NCBI RefSeq assembly: GCF_023101765.2
Contig: NC_064220.1
Location: forward strand, 9,176,001 to 9,240,000
Reading direction: 5' to 3'
Source of the DNA: Spodoptera frugiperda
Taxonomy: Eukaryota > Arthropoda > Insecta > Lepidoptera > Noctuidae
Length of the DNA: 64,000 nucleotides
Part shown: piece by piece, positions 9,491 to 19,540 of the stretch
Layout: each line of letters begins with the position of its first letter
How positions within the stretch are numbered: position 1 is the stretch's first letter
The notes under the pieces: generated by a model
Databases searched by the model: none
The model's input: only the letters and a program-made list of their open reading frames with translations
What the model was told of the DNA's origin: nothing
Translations under genes and position numbers: made by a program

Positions 9491-10597
9491 TTGATGAAAA
9501 GCAATATCAACAATGTCAAAATTGGTAGTGTCAAACGGTTGGGGAGAAATAGAGTTTCGGTCGACTTTGAGTCTCATGAGGATGCTAATAGTTTTTTGGT
9601 AAATTGTGCGTTTTTATAAAACTACAACCTGTCAATCTCTCTGTTCAATATTTCTAGAATGGGTATAGTTAGGGATGCCCCTGTTGAATAGACAGAGGAC
9701 GAAATAATAGATAATGTCAGGGTTCCCACTGGATGCGGAGTAGTTATAAAGGCCAGGAGAATGAACCGGAAGGTGAGTTCTACAAATGGTACTGAATGGA
9801 AACCTAATCAAACTGTAGTTCTTACCTTTGACGGCCCGACATTACCAAAGAAAGTTTTCTGTTTCTACTCGGCTCTCCCAGTAGAATTGTACACATACCC
9901 AACGATTCAGTGCTTCAACTGTTGCCGTTTTGGACATACACGCACCCTGTGTCGCTAAACCGCGTTGCTTCAGATGTGGCCAGGATCATTCTGGCGATAG
10001 CTGCAAAATTTCAGAAGTTGATGTGCATTGTATTAATTGTAATGGCAACAATTTTGCCAACAATAGAAGTTGCCCTGAACTGGGCCGCCAGAGGAGCATC
10101 AAAGCTTTGATGGCGGAAAACTCGATCTCCTATACGGAAGCAAGCCAGATATTCGCTGCAGTAAAGAGGTCTTATTCCGAAGTGTCAAAGTCAATTCCCA
10201 ATTACATTGACTCCTCTCCTAGTAAAAAATCATCCCAACAAAGAACATCCTACAAGAAACTGTCTTCCTCAAACCGAAATCCCATGGTGCCCTCTCTCCT
10301 AGTTGTGATAAGAAGGCTCATCAGGCCCTTATCCACAACCACTCTTTTGTTCCAACCAAAAATGGTTGCGTTTTCCCAGTGGAATTCGGAACCAACACTC
10401 GTAGCCCCAAAGACATTTTAACCATTATTTTCAATATGTTAATGGCAGTGTTATCAAACCCTGCCCAAACTGTACCGGACCACGTTGCACACCGACTAGC
10501 TACAATACTTGACTATATCTACAAAATTCCATCCGTTAACTCTACTGGAGTGGAACGTGAGGAGTGCTCTTCCCAGGAAAAGTGACCTGCTGTACCT
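9491..10597 (+). pseudogene. LINE ORF1 (gag-like) pseudogene with CCHC knuckles
   Basis: The + strand encodes a gag-like protein of a Jockey/I-type LINE, broken by at least two stops (near 9617 and 9690) and one frameshift near 9955. Before the break it reads VSVDFESHEDANSFL, TEDEIIDNVRVPTGCGV and VVLTFDGPTLPKKVFCFY. Three zinc-knuckle motifs follow in order: CFNCCRFGHTRTLC, CFRCGQDHSGDSC and a diverged CINCNGNNFANNRSC. The knuckles bind nucleic acid in this family. The ORF2 start (LEWNVRSALPRKSDLLYL) begins near 10550 and stops abruptly at about 10597. Confidence 0.8.
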
Positions 10598-10870
10598 TAT
10601 ATACCTTGGTTTGCGAAGTTCACTAGACTTCCCCGACACACTGTTTCGTCCTTTTGCAGACTCAGACTCGACCACTGCAGCAGTCCAGTCTTCTTTCGTA
10701 AGATCCGCATGCGTGACAATTCGTTGTGCGAATGCGGTTTTGATGAGGGTACTCTGGACCACAATTTTTCTTGCCAACTGAATTCAAAAATGCCACAATC
10801 CAAATCCCCTCCCTATTAATTTCCACTCCCTTCTTACTTATATATATATATATTATATTTTTTTACATTT
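10598..10870 (+). pseudogene. LINE RNase H-side tail joined directly to endonuclease start
   Basis: Immediately after the endonuclease start the + frame changes to SSFCRLRLDHCSSPVFFRKI and CECGFDEGTLDH, the C-terminal segment found after the RNase H domain in Jockey/I-type elements. Most of ORF2 has been lost by an internal deletion at about 10597. A TA-rich run at 10838-10857 may mark the 3' end. Confidence 0.6.
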
Positions 10871-10899
10871 ACGAGTGATTTACGTAATATATAACGTAT

Positions 10900-11186
10900 A
10901 CTAACCTAAATGTTTTGTCCAGTTGTTTCAGTTTACTAACAACTACCACAAAGTTATAGTTCAACTCAACAAATCTATTCTCCGACTCACCGTGGGACAC
11001 TGCGAGCTTCACTACTCCGACGCACTGGAGTATCACCCTGCACCGCGCACCCGACTCACTGGGCATTCAGCGGCACAGTTCCGACTCACTGGAACTAGGG
11101 AAATTCTACACTGGCTCTGGTACCGCTCATCTCAAGCATCGACAGCCGTCTCAACAGGATCGACCTCCAGTCTTGGGGGGGAGTGA
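10900..11186 (+). mobile_element. 3' internal end of an LTR retroelement with polypurine tract
   Basis: A GC-rich stretch ends in a polypurine tract (TTGGGGGGGAGTGA, 11173-11186) directly before a sequence that begins TGTGG and recurs as LTR-like copies at 56577 and 62672. An open frame ending near 11186 (with STGSTSSLGGE) probably belongs to the element's last ORF, but I do not recognise the protein. Confidence 0.5.
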
Positions 11187-11434
11187 TGTGGTTGTCACCA
11201 CATCACTCCCCCCCCTGACAAGTGACAGATGACAGAGGTCGCACATAGACTATCGACGAGCAAATCAACGGATGACGTCATAAATATCCTGCATCGCACA
11301 TATGAAGTTGACATGCAAATTAACACGGATAGAAAATCCCAACGAACAACAGTGGGCAGAAAGCCCGCCAGGCTGATCACCTCGCCTGGTCGGAGGATCC
11401 TCCTTTTCTTAGGGAACTTTACTCTAACCCTAAA
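11187..11434 (+). repeat. LTR-like copy A (TGTGG family)
   Basis: This copy shares long blocks with the - strand copies at 56577-56810 and 62672-62910, including GACAAGTGACAGATGACAG, CGCACATAGACTATCGACGA and TTTTCTTAGGGAACTTTAC. The position after a polypurine tract marks it as the 3' LTR. It carries an extra inverted duplication near its start (see findings). Confidence 0.6.
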
Positions 11435-11900
11435 CTATCTCGAGTATAGGTCTGGGCTTCTGCGTTGCACGACCCATCCTGTGGCACCACTTGATGTCTG
11501 GCACCTTCATCAATTGGCATCAATGCATTAGCATCAATTCTCCTTGGCATCAATGCTCTGTGCCAGAAAATTAACTTGCTGTTGAAGCATTGTGAAGCTA
11601 ATGCAGTCATGACAAATGTCCGAAAAGCAGCGAACTCCAGTGATAAAACCTGGGTGTTATCGGGTGTGCTTGAGGTTTTTCTGTGCTCCTCCTCGAAGTC
11701 AGTCATTCGAGTCAATCGTACACTCTTGGCAGAGTGGTCGTGGTTGCATTGATGATATTAGGAGGTTACGTCGTCGGTCTTCTCAGCATCAATTGCCTTC
11801 CTGGCAATGGTTTTGGCGAGCATACATATTCCTGCTCAAGTCTGAGACTGATTTGGTGAGCGCTTTCATGATTTCAGTGACTCCTCTATGTGGTTGTAGT
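11435..11900 (-). pseudogene. LINE ORF1 fragment with coiled-coil-like segment
   Basis: On the - strand the frame from 11715 contains FEEEHRKTSSTPDN and SLEFAAFRTFVMTALAS. After a frameshift it continues LQQQVNFLAQSID. This heptad-like pattern resembles ORF1 proteins of some lepidopteran LINEs, which use a coiled coil for trimer formation. The part above 11715 is decayed and its origin is uncertain. Confidence 0.4.
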
Positions 11901-11929
11901 AAATAGTGAGGACTGGCAGATGGTAGTGA

Positions 11930-12370
11930 TTAATTATTTAAGATGATCGTTGAAGTTAATATATAATAACAAATAAAAATATTTGTTATTATATTTAATT
12001 ACATTAAATTGGAATATTTAAATTTTTAATACATTAAATTAAATTTAATGCATTAAATTGGAATATTTAAATTTAAAAATTACAGCCGCCACTGGCCGGC
12101 TCCTATGTTTATATTTTTAAATATTATTTTATATTGTATTTTATAAGTATTATTTAAAAAAAATAAATAAAAAAAATAAACATTTTTTTTTATTACCAGC
12201 TCAATGTATACATTTTCCAATTTACACAGTGACAACCGCACTAGGCTCAGCCTGTATCGCGGCTTTTAATAATACAGCGTTTACCTTAGGACTAGTCTAA
12301 TAGTAATTATCAAAGAAAACCTAAAATACAAAAAGGAAAATATAACAATTTCAAATAAAATGAGGTAATT
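11930..12370. other. AT-rich stretch, no gene
   Basis: The sequence contains duplicated ACATTAAATTGGAATATTTA blocks at about 12001 and 12051 and long A/T runs. No coding or repeat identity is assigned. Confidence 0.5.
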
Positions 12371-12371
12371 A

Positions 12372-12482
12372 GGTGGAGTGTGTGTGAATATGAGTGTATA
12401 CGTGTATGTTTGTGCGTGTTTATATGTGTAAATGTGCGTGTATGTGTATGAATGTACGTGTATGCGAGTGTGTGTATGAATC
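12372..12482. repeat. GT-rich alternating purine-pyrimidine tract
   Basis: About 110 bases of imperfect TG/TATG/CGTG repeats run along the + strand. The alternation is of the kind that can adopt left-handed DNA, but nothing else here suggests a function. Confidence 0.7.
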
Positions 12483-12559
12483 TAACATAGTCCAGTCAAT
12501 TTAGTATTTCACCTCGGAATTCGAGATACCCAGCTGTAATTTTGTATATACTTGTATAT

Positions 12560-13060
12560 TGACCCCCTAAAACTTGTCTCAAAACCTACATATGGTAGGG
12601 TGTAAGCAACTATTAAATTTTAAGGTCCAAAGGTCCCAAAAAACGTTTGTTTGCGCTTTTTTGGAAATATCTCATTTCCTATGGGTATTTGGTATTTGCA
12701 TTCAATACCAATATTGTAGAATACAAAATTCTCTACAACTTTTGCATAAACTTTTTTTATACGGTGAACCGTTTTCGAGATAGAGGGCGGAGAGCGCACG
12801 GTCACTGCATCTCTTCAAAAATTTTTTTTTTCGTCTAACCTATCCGTGATGGTTGTCTATGGATAGGACATTAAAAAATACTTCATGGTTCCTAAAACCA
12901 TTTTTCGTCAAAATCAATTGTTTGAAAGATAGACGCTTCCAAAGGGGAAAAATGAGGTCTATAGAATGTGTCCTGCCCTCTAATGAATTTTTTAAACTGA
13001 AACTTTGTAGAAAATACACCATATTTCGATAACCGCTATTCAACATATTACAACATATTT
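12560..13060 (-). repeat. Unclassified interspersed repeat, family Z (copy 1)
   Basis: Read on the - strand this shares several blocks with 15860-16215 on the + strand, such as ATAGCGGTTATCGAAATAT, CTTTGGAAGCG and ACGAAAAATGGTTTTA. No frame is protein-like. The other copy ends in an ACGG repeat and a GGGTTCCGT hairpin that are absent here. Confidence 0.55.
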
Positions 13061-13129
13061 GATATGTATAATTTATTGCCTACCATTAATTGCTTACCAT
13101 CACGTGATAGGATTTGTAACGACCCTGGT

Positions 13130-13175
13130 GATTGCTTATTATCAAGTATTGAGTCAGCACACTTACCGGCTTATA
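13130..13175 (+). repeat. Family C repeat tail fragment
   Basis: The piece GGTGATTGCTTATTATCAAG followed by CACTTACCGGCTTATAG matches the family-C tail seen at 23690-23735. Confidence 0.5.
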
Positions 13176-13187
13176 GATTAAAAAAAC

Positions 13188-13890
13188 GATAGTTAATGAT
13201 TGATAATACGTATTTATAGATAAGTAATTTTCCGTTGACACTGATTAATTAGTTTTTTTTTATGATGGAAAATCATCCAATGACTTCTCCCGCCTTGGGC
13301 AAAGCGAGAGGGAGTGTCAGACTCTTACTGACTAAAAACCACCCCGTTCCTACACCTACCCGTCGAGCCGGAGCCCCGGTAAACCCGCTAGGTAGTCCGC
13401 AGCTCCGGATTAGGCATCAGCCCTACTGGGCCCTATCTGTGGTGGTCTGATGGCTCTTTGAGGCGCACGCAGAACGCGACGCGCCGCACGCCAGGGTCTG
13501 GTTCTGGTCGGGCGGCGAGCTACCCTTGCTCACCGTCCGCAGGCCCGCACTTACGGTGGCCGGAGATCGTCCCGCGATCCCCGACGCCCGGAGTGTCTCT
13601 CGCGACGGCTGGGGCGTGAAGAGGTTCGTTCTCTCACGCGCCCCGGAGACGGCATCCCAGTCCCCCTCGCTCCGCACCATGGTTTGAACCAATGCCGGAC
13701 GCGAGAGTTCGCCGTCGCCGACCACATCCCTGAGGACACGGCGGTGCTCAGCCCATGCAGGGCACACCGCCACCGTATGCTCCACCGTGTCCTCCGGGCA
13801 GACTGATTAATAAGTAGACCTACTAATTTCAAATGATAAATTATAAATAATATTTATTTTTGCAAATACAATGAAACTCTTTGCCACGTC
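13188..13890 (-). repeat. LINE 3' UTR-like sequence split by an R1 insertion
   Basis: The flanks 13188-13252 and 13802-13890 match the continuous block at 6880-7000: GATAGTTAATGATTGATAAT on one side, AAGTAGACCTACTA and TAAATAATATTTATTTTTGC on the other. The stretch between is an R1 element with its own target-site duplication. Confidence 0.7.
13253..13801 (-). mobile_element. 5'-truncated R1-clade LINE with 13-bp target duplication
   Basis: The - strand carries the R1 ORF2 C-terminus (DTVEHTVAVCPAWAEHR and RERTSSRPSRRER blocks) and the common R1 3' UTR ending GATGATTTTCC and poly(A), seen as poly(T) at 13253-13260. The flanks ACTGATTAATTAG (13240-13252) and ACTGATTAATAAG (13802-13814) are an almost perfect 13-bp duplication. 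The copy is 549 bp, far shorter than a full element of several kilobases. Part of the ORF present in the copy at 7623 is deleted here. Confidence 0.85.
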
Positions 13891-13899
13891 AATCTCTTA

Positions 13900-14000
13900 A
13901 CTAACTAGATGAGGCCGACATTTCCTATCGGACTACTCTGAGAAGAAATGGCGAAACAAACTCAGAGGTCAAATCAAATCAAGACGTGTGAGAGAATGCG
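13900..14000. repeat. Short repeat-like fragment
   Basis: A block with CTGAGAAGAAATGGCGAAAC resembles a fragment that I associate with lepidopteran interspersed repeats. The identity is uncertain. Confidence 0.3.
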
Positions 14001-14341
14001 TTTAAGCGTTCCTAAATTCAACTAATAAGAAAGGTATTTTCTTGAATTAACAAAAAATAAAATAAAATACATGTAAGCTAAAACGCTACATGAGCAGGTA
14101 ATTGAGTGATTCTTCAAAAAAAAAATACCAAATGATATCGGCGTCATTATCCTCAACCAAAAGTTAACAATTCTGCCGTTTGAAACACAAAGTTTGGTTT
14201 CAATTAATTAAGCTGTGACTCTGCTCTTAATACTTATCCAATCAAAATAACGCGGGAGAATAATTATTTGTTAAATAAAAGTTAATGTTTTTTGAAGAAA
14301 CACCCAATTACTGTATTAATTAAAAGAAACACATATCTCAA

Positions 14342-14565
14342 AACTGCCTCGTTGGCCGAGTGGTTGCAAGTGCCACTGTCGGGCAAGAGGTCTCGGGTTC
14401 GATTCCTGGAAATGTGCCCGGTATATGGCAAGGCTCACCCCCTATTACATGGGACTTACAACACAAATTGTGAAAAGTGGGTGTACATTGTATATAGTGG
14501 CATTACGTGCCGTAATGTGCACCTCTGCCTACCCCTTCGGGGATTAAAGGCTTGACAATATGTAA
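14342..14565 (+). repeat. tRNA-derived SINE, family 2 (copy 3)
   Basis: The copy has a clear A-box-like CTCGTTGGCCGAGTGG, a B box GGGTTCGATTCC, the body CACCCCCTATTACATGG and the tail CTCTGCCTACCCCTTCGGGG. About 60 bases of the mid region present in other copies are missing. Confidence 0.85.
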
Positions 14566-14849
14566 TGTAAATATCTCAAAATTGTACATTAATGATGAAA
14601 TAAAAAAAAAATTCGCTTGGAGTTATTTTTTTTGTTTTTCGTTTTTGGAGAACATAGCAACGTATATATTTATTTCACTACCAAAAAGTAGAGGTTTCAA
14701 CGAACAAATAGCCCATCGACTTTTAGCTGATATTTTGACGCATGAATATTCGATTGAAAATTATTTTTCTTTTCGATTTTAAATCAATATCTGGAGAAAA
14801 AACTTTTTTTTCTTGTTATAAGGCAAACGTTACATTTTCCTCATCGTGT

Positions 14850-15780
14850 TTTTACATTATTTTTCCGTCATATTAACTCGAAAACTGCTAAACCGATTTC
14901 CATGCGGTTTTCAACAATGTATAGACTAATTGCTAACCAAGGTTTAAGTATTATAATAATATGTTACGTTTCAAGTTGAACTGACAAAACTGTGGATGAG
15001 GAACGAATATACCGTCAATGAGTCACGCGATCACGGTCACACCACGTGTTTAAAATATTTTGATATTTCGCATGAAAATTATATAAATTCGTTGAAATGT
15101 AAGCCCTAAACATTAATAAATCAATTTCTTTCAAATTATTGAGTGGAATATCACTAAAAATGTTTGGAAAACCGTGCTGCGTAGTAGTATATGATAGACC
15201 GTTTGCACTGTTTTAACACTTAAAAAACACAGTATTTTGGTAATTATGACGCAATCGTAACACTAGAATACATAGAAGATAACACTCACTTAAAACTCGT
15301 GGCAGCCCAACAAAACGGCGACAACCGCCAACGATGTGGCGTTAATGCCTTAGTGGTATCCGTGAGGCAAGAGCACTCGATAATACAAGCCTGTGTACTT
15401 CAATTTATCACACCTATACGTAATGTAACTAGATATGAACACGAAACAACATCGGGCCCAAAGTATTTTTTGGTACGCTTGAAAGATTTGATATATAAAC
15501 TAATATTACGAATAAAGAGGTAATATTTTTTATGAATAGGCTCAATAACTACTGGACCGATTTTAAAAATTCTTTCACCATTATGAATGTACGTCTTTCC
15601 AAAGCAACATAGGATACACTTTATTTTGAAAAAAATGAGGGACGGGAAGAAAACTTAAATAACATTTATGTTATTACATAATACTACTAATAATAATAAT
15701 ACTTAAATAACATTTATGTTATTTAAGTAATATGAAGGGACAAGTAGATGACATAATATAAAAGTTATAAAATAACTTGG
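14850..15780. repeat. Decayed DNA-transposon or Helitron-like sequence
   Basis: Phrases such as TCGAAAACTGCTAAACCGAT and GAATAGGCTCAATAACTACT resemble degenerate non-autonomous elements common in insects. An open frame of 74 codons at 15299-15523 is not protein-like. No termini were found. A short direct repeat, ACTTAAATAACATTTATGTT, occurs at about 15651 and 15701. Confidence 0.35.
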
Positions 15781-15859
15781 TTTTAATAGTGTTTGTATGA
15801 ACGACAAAGTAATAATTTGCGGTTTTTGAAAATGTTTTATTTCTTAAAAACTAATAATG

Positions 15860-16330
15860 TTATCTCATTCAAACCAATTTTCGTTGAGAGTTTTCATTAA
15901 AATCTACAGCATATATTTTTTTTAGCTTTCTCACTTCCTTATTTTAGAAGTTAGAGGGGGAGGGGGACACAATTTTTTCCACTTTGGAAGCGCCTAACTT
16001 TCAAACAATTAATTTTAACGAAAAATGGTTTTAAAAACCTTAATGTCTTTTTAAAGACCTATCTATAGACACCAATCACGGATATGTTAGCAGAAATTTT
16101 TTTTTGGATCAGTTCCATGTATGGGGTCCTGCTTTAATTTTTAAATTTATTATTTTTTATTCAAAATTCAAATAGCGGTTATCGAAATATACCAACCTAC
16201 AAAGTTTCAACTATGTAGGCCCAACAGTTTCGGAAATAAATGGCTGTGACATACGGACGGACGGACGGACGGACAGACAGACATGACGAATCTATAAGGG
16301 TTCCGTCTTTTGCCATTTGGCTACGGGACC
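15860..16330 (+). repeat. Unclassified interspersed repeat, family Z (copy 2)
   Basis: This copy matches 12560-13060 in inverted orientation. It continues into an ACGG repeat (16255-16275) and a terminal fold-back, AGGGTTCCGT with ACGGGACCCT, at about 16298-16332. The ACGG/GACA run before a GGGTTCCGT hairpin is a pattern that I recall as very common in moth genomes. Confidence 0.6.
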
Positions 16331-16810
16331 CTTGCCAATTAGAGTATTTAACAATGGGAAACTTAAAATATCACACGTAGATAACTTTTAATTTAAAAAA
16401 AAAATAACGCCAATCTACTAAAAACTCTATAACTTGGTTTGGTTACGATTCATAGACCTAATTCTTTTTGTTATTGATTTTACATACAGTACTCTAAACT
16501 ATGGCCTAGGTTTCACCTTTGGCAAAAACAAAAAATATGCCATCTATGTATGGCAAAAGTTGCATTGCCCTAAAAAAATTAAAAGGCACTCCATACATGG
16601 AATTGAAAAAAAAATTTTTGTGTACCGTCGGTTTCCCTGGGGTCTCATCATCAAATGCTTACCAAACGTAAACCCTACCGAATAAAAAAATAAGCACCAC
16701 CACAATATATCGATCGAATCGATGTTCAAATCTACGACTATCGTAAATATGACGACAAATACTTGTTATAATGCTAATAAAATAAAAACTACTGAACCAA
16801 TCTGAATCAA

Positions 16811-17848
16811 ATGACAATGCCAGAATCTCTATAAAGCGTTGCCCCACCAAAAAATATAGTTTACAGGCATGCCAAATGTAGCATTTCAAATGTAATTATA
16901 TGCTAAATGTATTAGTTATTTATAGGTACCGTACTAATAGAGCAATAGCTGCTCTATTATTTGTGATAACTAAAAACATGTTTAAATGCCTTTAGGACTT
17001 GCGGTTTCTATGTAAATCAAAGAACAGGTTGATTGCAGTTATAATGGTAGATATAATTAAATTAAATTAATTAGAATGTGCATTCATTATAATATACAAT
17101 GTGATAGGGGTGGGACTTCTAACCCGTTAAGGCTGAGTACTACATCTAATTTTATCGACAAAAAAAAAAAAAAATATGGAGGGTTGAACCCCTAATTGAA
17201 AATATTGAAAAATAGTGATTTTTTCGGTAAAAATAATTCACAAATGATTTTTTTTTCTCACCAAAACATTATCAAACATGTGAAAAAAGTAATGAATTAG
17301 TTAGCCAAGGTTATTAGCTACCGTTTGTCGTTATTTTTTTTTTGTTTCTACGACGCATACAACCTTTGATATCACATGAAGTAAAAAAAATATATTAAAA
17401 TAGCCATAATTTTTAGGGGGAGGGGATTCGACCCCTTCGACCCCCAACTTTTGTCGATAAAATTAGATGTAGAACTCAGCCTTAATGGGTTAGAAGTCTC
17501 ACCCCTATCACATTGTATATTATAAAAAGAAATTAAATTAACTAACAGTATGTATTCATACCAAATTCATATTATAATCCGTACACATTACATTAATAAA
17601 TCTTTTTTTTTATTGATTGACTCGTTTTGTTCCTCGTGTAAGCGTACTAAGAAACGCAGATGGTCGCGATAAATACAGGAAATAGGCCTTGGGTTTTTTA
17701 AATTCTTTTTATTCCCTAATTTTTATCCGCAAGTTTATCAGAATAATAATTAAGTAACCAAGGGTCCTATTTTCATTTCATAATTTTGTTTAATTTACAT
17801 TTCTTGTACATTGATGAAATTGAGTGGGGCAGGATCTGGCATTGTCAT
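16811..17848. mobile_element. Non-autonomous DNA element, family X (copy 1), interrupted by a MITE
   Basis: The ends are inverted copies of ATGACAATGCCAGA (16811-16824 and about 17835-17848). Long internal blocks match copy 2 at 37757-38568, for example GTGTAAGCGTACTAAGAAAC and GCAGATGGTCGCGATAAA. No transposase frame is present. A 419-bp MITE sits inside at 17097-17515. Confidence 0.75.
17097..17515. mobile_element. MITE with about 67-bp terminal inverted repeats, family Y (copy 1)
   Basis: The ends are near-perfect inverted repeats starting CAATGTGATAGGGGTGGGAC and extending to about TATCGACAAAA, with TA at both sides (17095-17096 and 17516-17517). The same sequence without this insert is present in family X copy 2 near 38240-38265, which shows that exactly one TA was duplicated. 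It has no coding capacity. A second copy lies at 55425-55824. Confidence 0.9.
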
Positions 17849-18465
17849 TTACCTGTAGAGTATCTTTGCAATGTATTTCGTATTTAAAACTAACTAATAT
17901 TATTACTATAAGTAAAAATATTTTGTTGGAAGACTTCTGAGTAAAACTACACTTCCATTTGCCATACAAATAATGTTATTGTAGAAGACAAAACCAATTT
18001 CGTATAATGTATGTTTACCTAGTTTTGCTATGAACTGAAATAGACTACATTTATATATTTCCACAATAAAAAAGATGCTACTTTTAGCACCTAATATTAT
18101 TTTTTCTAGTTCATGTTGCTATAGGTGTCACAGTACCTACTGATTGATATGTAAGAATCAATCATTTTACTGTTCCCTTTACCAAAATAAATGTTCTAAA
18201 AGACCTAAAAGGTTCTGGTTCAGTAACTTTGTAGGTCACTTAAATATTCTACTTCTTAGTATCTTTTATCATTTTTCCATCCTAGTATTCTTAAGCACTT
18301 ACAGTAAGTCGGAAAGCTTAGCTTTCGATTCAACGAACAGGTTATATTGTAAGAGATTTTTATCTGAAATTTCAGAAGAGGTAAATCGTAAAGATTTGTC
18401 CGACTCGTCTCCGTCATATTAGGTTATTGATACCTAGAAGTACTCATTTCTGTATAAAGTTATTT
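17849..18465. other. No gene seen
   Basis: An open frame of 92 codons at 18144-18422 has no motif and no flanking splice signals. It is not called as a gene. Confidence 0.4.
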
Positions 18466-18467
18466 GT

Positions 18468-18618
18468 GACTGCACCGTTGGGTAACGGGCTGCCGCGCAA
18501 CGTGTAGCGGGTTAGATTCCCGCACGGAACAACTCTTTGTGTGATCCACAAATTGTTTTTTCGGGTCTGAGTGTCATGTGTATGCGAAAGTCCTAGTGTA
18601 GGGCAACGTTTTTTTTTA
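18468..18618 (+). repeat. tRNA-derived SINE, family 1 (copy)
   Basis: The tRNA-like head (GCACCGTTGGGTAACGGGCT, then GGGTTAGATTCCCGC, B box with one change) is followed by TTTGTGTGATCCACAAATTG and the CCTAGTGTAGGGCAACG tail with an oligo(T)/A-rich end. It lies about 200 bases upstream of the receptor exon. Confidence 0.8.
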
Positions 18619-18815
18619 AGAAAAAAAGAAAAAGTTGTTTTTAAATTTCCTCTATCTATATGCCTTCGGAGAAAACTACAGTTTTATTAGTATGCAAAAA
18701 CACCCTTACACGCGCTGTTTTCATTACAAACCCATAGCAAATCCCACATGGAATCCCTTTCTAAATAATTCCATGCATAGCAGATTTCATAATACTGAAT
18801 CTTCCTTGTACACAG

Positions 18816-18919
18816 ATCGACACGCGTCATGGAAAAAACGAAGATAGGCTTGCTAAACGGACACGTGCACGGCGAGACACGGCAGGCGAAATCTAGAAAG
18901 GCAATCATACGAATGCTTG
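18816..18919 (+). CDS. Neuropeptide GPCR exon, third intracellular loop (partial gene)
   Basis: This 104-base exon follows an acceptor (CTTCCTTGTACACAG) and ends at a donor (GCTTG then GTACGT). Its frame reads STRVMEKTKIGLLNG, then HGETRQAKSRKAIIRML, a basic third intracellular loop leading into TM6. The first base completes a codon from the previous exon and the last base starts a codon. Joined to the exon at 47207 that last codon becomes Ala, and the protein runs on without a break into TM6. The loop contacts G protein in class A receptors, and the SRKAIIRML stretch directly before TM6 is typical of neuromedin U / pyrokinin / CAPA-type receptors. The ATG inside the exon is not a start codon. 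Exons for TM1-5 should lie upstream, but none was found in the first 18.8 kb. Confidence 0.8.
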
Positions 18920-19139
18920 GTACGTATATTTAGATAAGAAACCCCTTCCTAGCCAAATTGAATCTGTAAACTTTATCTAGATTTTCTAAGGTTTTTTCTG
19001 AGACTAGAAACTTGGGTAATCCCAAGTTCGAAGCACTAAGCTTATTCGTTCTATTTTAGTGACAGAAGAATTGCATTCTTTCATTTACCTATGTAGATGT
19101 AGATTCTTTACGATCTCCATTTGAATTTACATAACTTGT

Positions 19140-19540
19140 TCAAATTGGTGTCTGTGTCTGTCTGTCTTTCGTTTGAGTTGAAGTTGAATTTAGTATACAC
19201 AAGTTTTTTTTTTTAATATTGACAGTTGCAAGTGGTAAGTTGTAAAATCTAGACTCTAGACTAATAAATTAAATTGAAGTGTCTGTTTGTAATATTCAAA
19301 TAACCGCTTTTTATGTATACGTACGATATATAAACTATAATAACTATTCTTACAATTTTTGTCTGTCTGTCGATTTGTTTCGGCTAATCTCTGAAATTGC
19401 TATTTTGATTTGACGATTTTGACGAGACTTTTGTTGGCAGGTAGCTGATGTATAAAGAAGTAACCTAGGCTATTTTTGTTTTAAAAATTGAAGTTTACAA
19501 CATCCGTAATCCACGCGAGTGAAACCCCGGGAATCAGTTA
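19140..19540 (+). repeat. Helitron-like degenerate element (tentative)
   Basis: A GTCTGTCTGTC run, an AGCTGATGTATAAAGAAGTAACCTAGGC block and a CCACGCGAGTGAAACCCCGGG ending resemble the degenerate non-autonomous elements that in moths end with a CCGCGG-type hairpin. The 5' terminus was not located. Confidence 0.35.

Noticed and set aside
15299..15523. 74-codon + strand ORF
   Set aside because: Lies in decayed transposon-like sequence and has no recognisable domain.
18144..18422. 92-codon + strand ORF
   Set aside because: AT-driven composition, no motif, no splice or promoter context.
18829..18919. Start codon and first coding exon at the ATG in the loop exon
   Set aside because: The frame is open upstream to a good splice acceptor, and the peptide matches the middle of a GPCR, so the ATG encodes an internal Met.
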